From NCBI GenBank assembly GCA_963922235.1, contig CAWUIJ010000093.1:1-10803 (forward strand): a stretch of DNA of 10,803 nucleotides, in the 5' to 3' direction. The stretch comes from Parvularcula sp963922235. Lineage in GTDB: Bacteria > Pseudomonadota > Alphaproteobacteria > Caulobacterales > Parvularculaceae. The notes beneath the pieces are model-generated. The model searched no databases and had not been told where the DNA came from. It worked only from the letters and a program-made list of their open reading frames with translations. A program made the position numbers and the translations under genes. Shown piece after piece: positions 1-7,307 of this stretch; positions within the stretch are counted from its first letter, which is position 1, and every line of letters begins with the position of its first letter.

Positions 1-142
1 GGATACCGATAGCATCGGCACCGCCGAGATCGGCGACCTTATCAAAGGTAGCGCTGTAAGTGCGCGTGACCCGCAGCGTGTCGATGCGACGAGTCCATTA
101 CTGTCCACGGAAGGTCCCCCAATCTTGTGCCCGGGACCGATC

Positions 143-192
143 CTAATAATTTGCACTTACAGTGCAATTCACCTTTATTACCAAATTATTAG
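143..192. repeat. Nested inverted repeats in an AT-rich patch, possible operator/promoter
   Basis: Two perfect inverted repeats overlap. The outer one has 11-base arms, CTAATAATTTG (143-153) and CAAATTATTAG (182-192), around a 28-base centre. The inner one is TTGCACT (151-157), TAC, AGTGCAA (161-167), a 17-base near-perfect palindrome of the size bound by dimeric repressors. They share bases 151-153, so they cannot both form fully as hairpins. On the minus strand TTGCAC (167-162) is followed after 16 bases by TAGGAT (145-140), a passable -35/-10 pair pointing to the left edge. This would fit a promoter for a leftward gene beginning near or beyond position 100, with the palindrome over its -35. 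The repeats are seen directly; the promoter and operator roles are inferred. Confidence 0.5.
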
Positions 193-295
193 AATTTTTT
201 ACTTTGTTTTTCTCGGAACGCAATCAGTCTTATTTCAGCAGCCGCCGGCTCCTTGCAAGTTGTATTGTAGCATCATTACACAAACGTGCGAGGCC

Positions 296-332
296 CTGTG
301 GATCCGCCGCTCTCAAACGGCGAATTCCACAG
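296..332 (-). repeat. Stem-loop downstream of the BNR-repeat gene, possible terminator
   Basis: The arms CTGTGGATCCGCCG (296-309) and CGGCGAATTCCACAG (318-332) pair almost completely around an 8-base loop, with one bulged base and one G-U or mismatched position. The element begins 27 bases past the stop codon of the leftward gene, where a 3'-end hairpin is expected. No T-run follows on the minus strand, so it is not a textbook rho-independent terminator. It could be a transcript-stabilising 3' stem-loop or part of a rho-dependent end. Confidence 0.45.
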
Positions 333-359
333 AAGCCAGCGCATTAAGTCGATAACGGA

Positions 360-3300
360 TCAATCGAGAACTGGGAGCTCCCTGTTCGGGCTCCAAGGTG
401 CACCGCGGGCTGTCAGGGCTTGCTCCACCGCCACCACACGCTCCTCAAGTCCGATGAGATCCGCGCGGACGCGTGCGTACTGGCCCTCGGCAATCTCCAT
501 TTGCTCTTGGTGCTGACCGCCAATATCAGAGAGGCTTCCCCAAGTCGACCAGCCAAGGCGCCCTGCCCGGCTGCTCAGACCCATCGGTGAAGGCTCATTG
601 CGGCTGCCGCGAGTCCGATCGCCGTAGAGGACCTCCTCCACATCAGCGATCGCCGACGTCAATGCCACGAGCTCATCACGGATCTCATTGTCATTGAACG
701 GAGCACGTTCAAGCGAAGCACGGGCATAGGCCACGCGTTCTTCGAGATCGCTCGTTTTCTCCTCTGCGCTGGTGATTGCGACGGAGAGCCGACGCATCGC
801 CAAGTGCATCTCTTCCCGTGCTTTCGCATCCTCGGCCGCCTCTGGGCTGAGGTCGAGGGGAACGAGTTCAAAGCTTTGAGCATCTGTGAGCGGCATTTCG
901 GCGCCATCAATGCGCTTCACCAGGCGAACGCTGTAGGTTCCTGGGGCGACGATCGGACCGGAATCGTCTGGGCCGAACAGCGTCGGCTCAAACGGCGTCA
1001 GCGACACGGGGTCTGGGCCATCATGGTGCATATCCCATGCGATCCGGTGAACACCCGCCGTCGATGGAGCAGCCAGGCGACGGATAACCGTGCCCCGATC
1101 GTCCATCACTTCAGCGATGACGGCTGGGGCCTCTTCACGATCCTCAGCCTTCAGATCTTCCCACGATGGATAAGGCGTATCGTCGCCTGCTTCGAGGCGC
1201 TCGGCCTCTTCGCTCAAACGCACATCGCGGCGCGTCTCGTAGCTATCTTTGAGATGGAAGGTGAAGACAGCCCCGTAATGCGGGTTCTCGGTGAAGTAGA
1301 AATTGTCGCCGAGCGAGCTTTGTGGGCCACCGGATGGTCCCCAGAGATCGCCTTCAACATAATGCCAGGCGTCTTTGACCGGGAAGAGCGTCGCTTCATC
1401 CTCGAGCGCCTCATCCTCCGCACGCAGAGGGGAGTAGTCATCAAGGATATAAATGCCGCGTCCGAAGGTGCCGACAACAAGATCGCTCTCCCGACGCTGC
1501 ACTTCGAGATCACGGACGGAAATGGTCGGCAGGCTCGTCATCTTATGCCATTCATCGCCGCCATCGCGCGTGAAAAAGAGGCCGAGCTCTGTCCCGACAA
1601 AGAGGAGATCAGGGTCGACATGGTCCTCGGCGATGGTGTGCGCTGACCCCCAATCAGGAAGATCGCTTCCGATCTCTTTCCACGTTCGGCCACGATTGTC
1701 CGTACGGAACACGTAGGGCGCATAGTCACCTTTTTTGTGGTTATCGAACACCGCATAAGCGACATCAGGATCATGGACCGAGGTCACGATGTCCTCGACC
1801 AAGGCCATATCAGGCACCCCGTTGAAGAAGCTTTGGGAACTCCAACTCTCGCCACCATCTTGGCTGATGCTGATCACGCCATCGTCGGTACCAGCAAACA
1901 GGAGGCCGGCTTCCAACGTGCTTTCAGAAAAGGCGATAATCGAGCCATAGATCGAGGTGGAGTCGTTCTTCGCAATCGCGTCGACACTCCACACGCGGTC
2001 CATCACTTCAAGCTGGTTGCGATCAAGCTGGCGCGTGAGGTCAGGGCTGATCTTCACCCAACTATCACCGCGGTCTTCTGATTTGAAGACGAACTCTGAC
2101 GCGTAATAGATCGTGTTCCGATCATGCGGGCTGATCAAGAGCGGCGTGTTCCAGTTGAACTTGTAAGCATCCTCACCCTCTTGGGCCATCGGAGCGATAT
2201 AGATCCGCTCTTGGGTTCGGCGGTCATAACGCGCGAGGCCACCATACTGGTACTGGGTGTAGATAATATCAGGATCTTCGGGGTCGCTTTGCGGCTTGTA
2301 GCCGTCACCGCCTAGGATCAGGGTCCAATCACTGTTGGTGACCCCGTGCTTAACCGTCGTGCGTGATGGTCCGCACAGAGAATTGTTATCCTGCGTACCG
2401 CCGCAAACATTGTAGAACGGGAAGTCATTGTCTGGCGACGCACGGTAGAATTGCGTGAGCGGCAGGTTGTCCATGTGCCGCCACTTCTGTCCTCGGTCGT
2501 AGCTTTCATAGAGGCCACCATCGCCGCCAATGATCAGATGCTTTGTGTTGTTCGGATCAATCCAAAGCGCGTGGTCATCCACGTGGCGGGCATTGGTCGA
2601 CAGCCGCGTGAAGGTCTTACCGCCATCTTCCGAGACTGAGCTGAAGGTATCCAGCGCGTAGATTCGCTCAGGGTTTTTGGGATCGACAACGATTTCGTTA
2701 TAGTACTGAGGGCTTGTCGTCATGAAGGACGAGCGCTTTTCCCACTTGGTCCCGAAATTCTCTGTACGGTAAACGCCTTTGGTTTCGTCATCGGCCTCAA
2801 CAATGGCGTAGACCATATTGGGGTTGGAAGGGGCCATGGCGAGGCCGATACGGCCAAGTTCACCACTTGGTGCCCCGCCTGATGCTTCGCGCCAGGTGTT
2901 GCCGCCGTCATCGGAGATATGGATACCGGAACCTGGACCGCCGTTGATCAGTGTCCAGACATGGCGGCGACGCTGGTAGCTCGACGCAATGATGCGATCA
3001 GGGTTGTCGGGGTGCACGACGAATTCGTTGATCCCTGTGTTCTCGTCGATCTCGAGAATCAGTCGCCAGGTCTCCCCGCCATCCGTCGTCTTATAAAGAC
3101 CGCGATCGCCGCCGCTGTTCCAGAGCGGGCCTTGGGACGCGAGAAGGGCTGTGTTCGGATCTTCGGGATGGATCCAGATTTGGCTGATATGGCCTGAATT
3201 TTTGAGACCCACATGGCTCCACGTGTGGCCACCGTCATCGGACCGGTAGACCCCATCACCATTGGCGACGGAGCGTTGGGAATTGTTCTCACCCGAACCC

Positions 3301-3605
3301 GCATAAACGATGCTGGGGTTCGACGGCGCGATTTCCACCACGCCAAGCGCATAGGATCCGTAGTTATCGAAAACGGGCTTCCAGCTGATGCCGTTGTCTT
3401 CGGTCAGCCACATCCCGCCCGAAGCGGTGCTCACGAGATAATGATGGTTCCCGCCTGGCATCATCGCGATGTCGGAAATTCGCCCGCCAGTGATCCCAGG
3501 ACCAAGCTCGCGCACAGGCAGTGAAGCGAATGGCGAGTCATCAGCCATAGCTCCGAAGCCGACCATCATGGCAGCGATGGACGTGGACAGGGACAAAAGT
3601 TTCAT
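360..3605 (-). CDS. Exported BNR/Asp-box repeat beta-propeller protein (sortilin/VPS10-like, 'glycosyl hydrolase' annotation class)
   Basis: This 1081-residue protein begins with a Sec-type signal (MKLLSLSTSIAAMMVGFGAMA, probable cut after residue 21), so it is periplasmic or secreted. The start is set at 3605 because GGAAGG lies 9 bases upstream and the signal begins there; an upstream ATG at 3644 would add 13 residues ahead of the signal. About eleven Asp-box/BNR-like motifs (S/T-x-D-x-G-x-x-W/F) run from residue ~68 to ~686, for example SDDGGHTW (~122), TTDGGETW (~173), SDDGGNTW (~231), SQDGGESW (~581) and TRDGGDEW (~679), then GTFGRGIYILDD (~712). This fits two or more beta-propellers. 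An Ig-like piece (HRIAWDMHHDGP, APGTYSVRL) follows, then a charged, probably coiled-coil tail. Such proteins are often labelled glycosyl hydrolases, but I see no catalytic signature and assign no substrate. The family is usually about 1000-1100 residues, so it looks intact. Confidence 0.9.
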   Translation of the reverse strand: MKLLSLSTSIAAMMVGFGAMADDSPFASLPVRELGPGITGGRISDIAMMPGGNHHYLVSTASGGMWLTEDNGISWKPVFDNYGSYALGVVEIAPSNPSIVYAGSGENNSQRSVANGDGVYRSDDGGHTWSHVGLKNSGHISQIWIHPEDPNTALLASQGPLWNSGGDRGLYKTTDGGETWRLILEIDENTGINEFVVHPDNPDRIIASSYQRRRHVWTLINGGPGSGIHISDDGGNTWREASGGAPSGELGRIGLAMAPSNPNMVYAIVEADDETKGVYRTENFGTKWEKRSSFMTTSPQYYNEIVVDPKNPERIYALDTFSSVSEDGGKTFTRLSTNARHVDDHALWIDPNNTKHLIIGGDGGLYESYDRGQKWRHMDNLPLTQFYRASPDNDFPFYNVCGGTQDNNSLCGPSRTTVKHGVTNSDWTLILGGDGYKPQSDPEDPDIIYTQYQYGGLARYDRRTQERIYIAPMAQEGEDAYKFNWNTPLLISPHDRNTIYYASEFVFKSEDRGDSWVKISPDLTRQLDRNQLEVMDRVWSVDAIAKNDSTSIYGSIIAFSESTLEAGLLFAGTDDGVISISQDGGESWSSQSFFNGVPDMALVEDIVTSVHDPDVAYAVFDNHKKGDYAPYVFRTDNRGRTWKEIGSDLPDWGSAHTIAEDHVDPDLLFVGTELGLFFTRDGGDEWHKMTSLPTISVRDLEVQRRESDLVVGTFGRGIYILDDYSPLRAEDEALEDEATLFPVKDAWHYVEGDLWGPSGGPQSSLGDNFYFTENPHYGAVFTFHLKDSYETRRDVRLSEEAERLEAGDDTPYPSWEDLKAEDREEAPAVIAEVMDDRGTVIRRLAAPSTAGVHRIAWDMHHDGPDPVSLTPFEPTLFGPDDSGPIVAPGTYSVRLVKRIDGAEMPLTDAQSFELVPLDLSPEAAEDAKAREEMHLAMRRLSVAITSAEEKTSDLEERVAYARASLERAPFNDNEIRDELVALTSAIADVEEVLYGDRTRGSRNEPSPMGLSSRAGRLGWSTWGSLSDIGGQHQEQMEIAEGQYARVRADLIGLEERVVAVEQALTARGAPWSPNRELPVLD

Positions 3606-3614
3606 GAGGATTTT

Positions 3615-3620
3615 CCTTCC
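3615..3620 (-). promoter_or_regulatory. Ribosome binding site of the BNR-repeat gene
   Basis: The minus strand reads GGAAGG here, 9 bases before the ATG at 3605. It supports that start over the ATG at 3644, which would put 13 extra residues in front of the hydrophobic signal peptide. Confidence 0.65.
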
Positions 3621-3875
3621 TGGCAGGATTGCCGGGCACATCATTCTGTTGGCCGAAAAACAATAAAACCAAACAAACGCAGTCGGCTAGATCTGAATAC
3701 GTGCGGTTGCTGCTGTTTCTGGCCCACGCCAAAGACGGGCAAGAGCGGTAAGTGATAGAAGCGCGCATTGGCCGGCGAGTTCTTAATTCATTAGCACACG
3801 GCCGTTTCCGCATAAGGTGCTGAAAGCCTTAGGCTTGATAACGCCTCGCAATCACATGGACACGTGGTCAACCCC

Positions 3876-3909
3876 CTGTCGTCTTGACAGTTTTTATCTA
3901 TTTTGTCAG
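3876..3909. promoter_or_regulatory. Candidate TetR-type operator overlapping the operon promoter
   Basis: CTGTC (3876-3880), GTCTT, GACAG (3886-3890) is a perfect inverted repeat with 5-base arms. A third half-site, TGTCAG, follows at 3904-3909 and forms a second inverted pair, TGACA (3885-3889) with TGTCA (3904-3908). The rightward -35-like TTGACA lies inside the first palindrome. The tetR start codon is 36 bases downstream, so autoregulation is the simplest reading. The repeats are seen; binding by this regulator is inferred. Confidence 0.5.
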
Positions 3910-3944
3910 AACCTACGTGACGAAACGGATGCAGCCCGCAACCC

Positions 3945-4550
3945 ATGTCCACGACGGTGACAAGGTCCACGGAGAAGCGCGAAACGGTGTTCAGCGCAGC
4001 AGCCGACGTTTTTGCGCAATATGGCTTCCGCCGAACGTCGATGAATGACATCGCTCAAGCCGCAGGAATCTCTCGGCCTGCTCTGTATGTGCTTTTCGAG
4101 AACAAAGAAGACCTTTTCCGGCAGCTCGCATCGAACCGGCAAAACGAAGCGATTGGCGAGGCCCTCGCAATCCTGGAACAAGCAGCGCCGTTTACGGAGC
4201 GCTTCACCCAAGCCATCCTGGCTTATGAGCGCATCTTTTATGAGCCCATTGCAGGCTCACCGCATGCCGAAGAATTCATGGACACAACACTCGGGCTTGT
4301 GTCCGACGATATGCTGAAAAAGCATGATCGGCTCGTTTCCTACCTTTCGGATGTGATCGACGAGGCTGCTGGGCAAGGACAGGTGTCGCTTGGGCGAGCC
4401 GGAATGAAAACCAAAGCCTTCGTTGAGCTGCTGATGTCTTCAATCGTCGGCCAGAAAAAGGCCGCGACCTCTGTTCGGGATTTCCGGCAACGGGTCAAAA
4501 ATGTGACGTCTGTCTTTTTGGCGTCCATCGCTTCGGGAGGAGTGGAATGA
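3945..4550 (+). CDS. TetR/AcrR-family transcriptional regulator
   Basis: The protein has 201 residues, a normal TetR-family size. The N-terminal DNA-binding domain is clear: ETVFSAAADVFAQYGFRRTS (13-32), then the helix-turn-helix MNDIAQAAGISRPALYVLFENKEDLF (about 33-58), with the family hallmarks of a YGF/T-T-S turn, IA-x-x-AG-I-S and LY-x-x-F-x-x-K-x-x-L. The C-terminal half (~65-200) is a helical ligand and dimer domain too divergent to name a ligand. No earlier in-frame start exists before a TGA at 3918-3920, so ATG 3945 is the start despite a weak ribosome site. Its stop overlaps the next gene's start (ATGA, 4547-4550), so it leads the hydroxylase operon and probably represses it and itself through repeats at 3876-3909. 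The inducer is likely the enzyme's substrate or a related compound (inference). Confidence 0.93.
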   Translation: MSTTVTRSTEKRETVFSAAADVFAQYGFRRTSMNDIAQAAGISRPALYVLFENKEDLFRQLASNRQNEAIGEALAILEQAAPFTERFTQAILAYERIFYEPIAGSPHAEEFMDTTLGLVSDDMLKKHDRLVSYLSDVIDEAAGQGQVSLGRAGMKTKAFVELLMSSIVGQKKAATSVRDFRQRVKNVTSVFLASIASGGVE

Positions 4551-5053
4551 TAACCCTCAATATCAATGGTGATCGAAAGACTGTCGACGCCGATCCGAGT
4601 ACACCGCTTCTCTGGATTCTCCGGGAAGAGTTAGATCTCACAGGCACCAAGTTTGGTTGCGGCATTGCTCAATGTGGGGCGTGTACGGTGCTGATTGGCG
4701 GAACCGCCGCCAGAGCCTGCGTGATCCCCCTTTCCAACGTGAATGGCCGTGAGATCACGACGATTGAGGGTTTGGCGACCGACTCAGAAACCCCCCACCC
4801 GCTTCAAGAGGCATGGATTGAGCACCAAACGCCGCAATGCGGTTATTGCCAGTCAGGCCAATTGATGGCGGCGGCGGCTCTTTTGCGCCGAAACCCCAAC
4901 CCCTCAGATGACGACATCAACCGGGCGATGGAGGGCAACATCTGCCGCTGCGGAATGTATGGCCGCATACGAACAGCCATTAAGACAGCAGCTGCACGGA
5001 TGGCCGAGCAGAATGTCGCTCCTGCAGCGACGGAGGAGGTCACCGATGGGTAA
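4547..5053 (+). CDS. iorA: [2Fe-2S] small subunit of a xanthine-oxidase-family molybdenum hydroxylase (isoquinoline 1-oxidoreductase alpha type)
   Basis: The 168-residue protein has the full two-cluster layout of this family. The N-terminal plant-ferredoxin-like cluster uses C38, C43, C46 (GCGIAQCGACTV) and C58. The C-terminal four-helix domain holds the second cluster at C98, C101 (QCGYCQSGQ), C133 and C135 (NICRCGMYGRIR). It would take electrons from the molybdenum subunit and pass them to the cytochrome. It has no signal peptide, so export would depend on riding with the Tat-targeted large subunit. GGGAGGAG (4535-4542) sits just before the start, which overlaps the tetR stop by 4 bases; its own 3' end overlaps the next gene by 8 bases. 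The family is certain. The symbol reflects family resemblance; the substrate need not be isoquinoline. Confidence 0.95.
   Translation: MITLNINGDRKTVDADPSTPLLWILREELDLTGTKFGCGIAQCGACTVLIGGTAARACVIPLSNVNGREITTIEGLATDSETPHPLQEAWIEHQTPQCGYCQSGQLMAAAALLRRNPNPSDDDINRAMEGNICRCGMYGRIRTAIKTAAARMAEQNVAPAATEEVTDG
5032..5040 (+). promoter_or_regulatory. Ribosome binding site that fixes the iorB start
   Basis: GGAGGAGGT lies five bases before ATG 5046. The iorB frame stays open back to 4908, but that stretch lies inside iorA and encodes an arginine-rich, non-conserved sequence. The strong site, and the Tat signal starting at 5046, identify the true start. Confidence 0.8.
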
Positions 5054-7307
5054 GTGGACAAGACGCGCGTTCCTCTCAGCCGGGGTGATCACCGGCGGCG
5101 GCATTCTCGTGGGCGTGGCCATCAGGCCTGGTAACTTGGCCCACGGCATTGAAGACGAGGTCGCAGGCGAAGGCGAGACGCTCGTTCACGCCTACGTCAA
5201 GATCGATGCGGACAACGTCATCACTGCGATCGTCCCGCATAGTGAGATGGGACAAGGCGCCCAGACTGCGCTCGCTCAAATGCTTGCGGAGGAGCTGGAC
5301 GCCGACTGGAGCAAGGTGAAAGTCGAAGAGGCGCCGCCGCTTCCTGAATACACTCACTATACGATCGGTCGAGGCTATCTGCTCGCGGGCGCAAACTTGC
5401 CCGATATCGTTGTTCCGAGTGTCGACGGTTTGATGATGCGCCTGGCTGACTCCATGGATCTCCAAGTGACAGGCGGCAGCATGAGCGTCCGCGTCACGGG
5501 AACCTATGGGATGCGTGTGGCTGGCGCCGCGACACGTGAAATGCTGCGCAAGGCCGCCGCGAAAGCATGGGGCGTCGACAAGGACGATGTCCGTACCGAG
5601 AACAGCATGCTGTTCCACGACGCGAGCGCGCAATCAGCGACCTATCTCGAGTTCGCTGAAGCTGCGGCGGCGATGAAGCCTTCCTATGTCCCCGAACTGA
5701 AGGAGGCCAAAGACTTCAAGATCATGGGTCAGCCGATGCAGCGGTTTGACATCCCTCCCAAAGTGGATGGCACGGCACAATTCGCATTGGATGTCCGCGT
5801 GCCCAATATGGTCTATGCGACCGTTCAACGCTCACCCATCTTTGGTGGGCAAATTGGCAGCCTGGACGACACCGCTGCGCGCGCTGTGAAAGGCGTTCTG
5901 GATGTCGTCCGCCTACCGTCTATTGCTCATGAAGCTTTTATCGGCGATTTTGCGTCAGATGAATCTGTCGCCGTCGTCGCCGAAGGATATTGGCAAGCCA
6001 GTCGAGGCCTTCGATCGCTTGACGTGACATGGGATGGAAACGGCAATGAGACCGTCTCTTCCGCTTCGATCCGCGCTCGGCAGAACCAAGAGCTTGAAGA
6101 GGCCGTCGACCGCAAAGCCGATGTGGATACAGGTGACACTGACGATATCTTTGCCAGTGCCGAGACGGTTATCAATGCCGACTATAGCGTCCCCTATCTC
6201 GCGCATTCCTGCATGGAGCCTCTGAACGCCACCGCAGACGTCCGCGATGGCACGTGCGAAATCTGGGTGGGCTGTCAAAACCCCCTGGGCTTTAAACGCG
6301 CCATTGCCCTCGCCCTGGGCCTCAACGAAGAGGATGTCACACTGCACAACCTCTTCATGGGCGGCGGTTTTGGGCGAAAATCCAACGCCGACTGGGCCAT
6401 CCAAGCCGCATTGATCTCTCGGTCCGTTGGCCGTCCGGTCCAACTGATTTGGTCACGCGAAGAAGATATGCGGCAGGACTTCTACCGGCCTGGACTGCCC
6501 AGCCGTTTCCGCGCTGCTCTTGGTCCTGATGGTTTTCCAGCGGCTTGGGAGAACACCTATGTCGGCAAGATGGAGCCGGTGGAAGCGCCTGTCGTCCCCT
6601 ACGCCATCGGAGCCAAAAACATCGGCCATGTCCCGAGTGAAAGTTTTGTCCCACTTGGCGCGTGGCGCAGCGTTGATGAGTCTCAGCATGGTTTCTTCAC
6701 GGAGTGCTTCATCGATGAATGCGCTGTAGCCGCCGGAGCTGATCCATTCGCTTATCGCGCCGCGCTTTTGAAAGACAAACCCCGACATCTCGCTGTTCTC
6801 GAGCGGGCGGCAAAAGAAGCTGGATGGGGCCAGCCGCTAGGCAAAGGCCGAGCGAGGGGGATCGCTCTTAAAGAGTCCTTCGGCAGTATCGTTGCCGAGG
6901 TGGCGGAGATCAGCATGGTCAATGGCGAGGTCGTCATTGATCGGATCGTTGTGGCAGCAGACCCCGGACTTGCGGTGAACCCTGACGGGTTTGCTGCACA
7001 GATGGAGTCAGGCGTGATCTACGGTCTGACGGCTGCGATCTATGGTGAGATCACGGTGGAGAACGGCGCGGTCGTGCAAAGCAACTTCCACGACTATCAA
7101 GCGCTGCGCATGTCGGCCTCTCCACCGATTGAAACCCATATCATCAACAGTGGCCACAAACCCGGCGGAGCGGGTGAGCCTGGCACACCGCCAGCAGCGC
7201 CAGCCCTTGCCAACGCAATCTTTGCGGCCACCGGCAAACGCATCCGGGAGCTACCGCTCCACAACCATATCCCCTTCTCCACGGGCTTCACGAGGGCAGC
7301 ATCATGA
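5046..7307 (+). CDS. iorB: Molybdopterin-binding large subunit of a xanthine-oxidase-family hydroxylase (isoquinoline 1-oxidoreductase beta type), Tat-exported
   Basis: The protein has 753 residues, normal for IorB-type subunits. It opens with a Tat signal: WTRRAFL (4-10) then a hydrophobic stretch (SAGVITGGGILVGVAI), so it is exported folded with its cofactor. Family motifs in order: HSEMGQGAQTALAQMLAEELD (65-85); WVGCQNPLGFK (407-417); the cofactor-binding loop FMGGGFGRKSNADW (437-450); PLGAWRSVDESQHGFFTE (536-553); and the C-terminal PGGAGEPGTPPAAPALANAI (706-725), whose Glu711 matches the invariant catalytic glutamate. These enzymes hydroxylate N-heterocycles or oxidise aldehydes using water as oxygen donor. 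The cytosine-dinucleotide form of the cofactor is expected from the mocA gene downstream. The substrate cannot be read from the sequence. The gene is translationally coupled on both sides (8-base overlap upstream, ATGA at 7304-7307 downstream). Confidence 0.94.
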   Translation: MGKWTRRAFLSAGVITGGGILVGVAIRPGNLAHGIEDEVAGEGETLVHAYVKIDADNVITAIVPHSEMGQGAQTALAQMLAEELDADWSKVKVEEAPPLPEYTHYTIGRGYLLAGANLPDIVVPSVDGLMMRLADSMDLQVTGGSMSVRVTGTYGMRVAGAATREMLRKAAAKAWGVDKDDVRTENSMLFHDASAQSATYLEFAEAAAAMKPSYVPELKEAKDFKIMGQPMQRFDIPPKVDGTAQFALDVRVPNMVYATVQRSPIFGGQIGSLDDTAARAVKGVLDVVRLPSIAHEAFIGDFASDESVAVVAEGYWQASRGLRSLDVTWDGNGNETVSSASIRARQNQELEEAVDRKADVDTGDTDDIFASAETVINADYSVPYLAHSCMEPLNATADVRDGTCEIWVGCQNPLGFKRAIALALGLNEEDVTLHNLFMGGGFGRKSNADWAIQAALISRSVGRPVQLIWSREEDMRQDFYRPGLPSRFRAALGPDGFPAAWENTYVGKMEPVEAPVVPYAIGAKNIGHVPSESFVPLGAWRSVDESQHGFFTECFIDECAVAAGADPFAYRAALLKDKPRHLAVLERAAKEAGWGQPLGKGRARGIALKESFGSIVAEVAEISMVNGEVVIDRIVVAADPGLAVNPDGFAAQMESGVIYGLTAAIYGEITVENGAVVQSNFHDYQALRMSASPPIETHIINSGHKPGGAGEPGTPPAAPALANAIFAATGKRIRELPLHNHIPFSTGFTRAAS

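Larger units (their letters stand above)
1..359. other. Gene-poor left edge; possible coding fragment, no assignable gene
   Basis: No gene can be assigned with confidence here. The first ~100 bases have coding-like composition. One minus-strand frame (codons ending at position 2) reads without a stop from about 97 to the left edge, giving segments such as TLRVTRTYSATFDKV and ADLGGADAIGI. It begins right after a TAA (98-100) with no ordinary start codon, so it may be a broken or truncated gene. The plus strand is open in the matching codon register, so strand is ambiguous. A GTG at 106-108 (minus) has a GGGGGA six bases upstream, but the peptide it opens does not look like a protein. From about 140 to 240 the DNA is strongly AT-rich and carries inverted repeats listed separately. 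The rest, 240-359, is the region downstream of the BNR-repeat gene. Confidence 0.4.
3606..3944. promoter_or_regulatory. Divergent intergenic region between the BNR gene and the tetR operon
   Basis: This 339-base spacer must hold promoters for both the leftward BNR gene and the rightward operon. No convincing protein-coding frame is present. A 13-base palindrome, AAGCCT-T-AGGCTT, lies at 3824-3836. An operator-like cluster lies at 3876-3909 (separate entry). A consensus -35 hexamer TTGACA (3884-3889) points rightward, but no good -10 lies 16-18 bases after it (the best is CAGAAC or TCAGAA near 3906-3912). No confident promoter could be picked for the leftward gene; its upstream DNA is T-rich on the coding strand around 3640-3670. 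Confidence 0.6.

Noticed and set aside
804..1646. 280-codon plus-strand open frame inside the BNR-repeat gene
   Set aside because: It lies wholly antisense to a clearly coding, repeat-bearing gene, has no recognisable domain and is explained by GC-rich codon use.
3606..3644. Upstream ATG at 3644 for the BNR-repeat gene
   Set aside because: It would add 13 residues before the signal peptide and lacks the well-placed GGAAGG that precedes ATG 3605.
4908..5045. N-terminal extension of iorB giving a 799-residue protein
   Set aside because: The extra 46 residues overlap iorA, are arginine-rich and would bury the Tat signal. A strong ribosome site sits before ATG 5046.
5076..5633. 185-codon minus-strand frame within iorB
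   Set aside because: It is antisense to conserved molybdenum-subunit sequence, and its histidine- and aspartate-rich composition is typical of a shadow frame.
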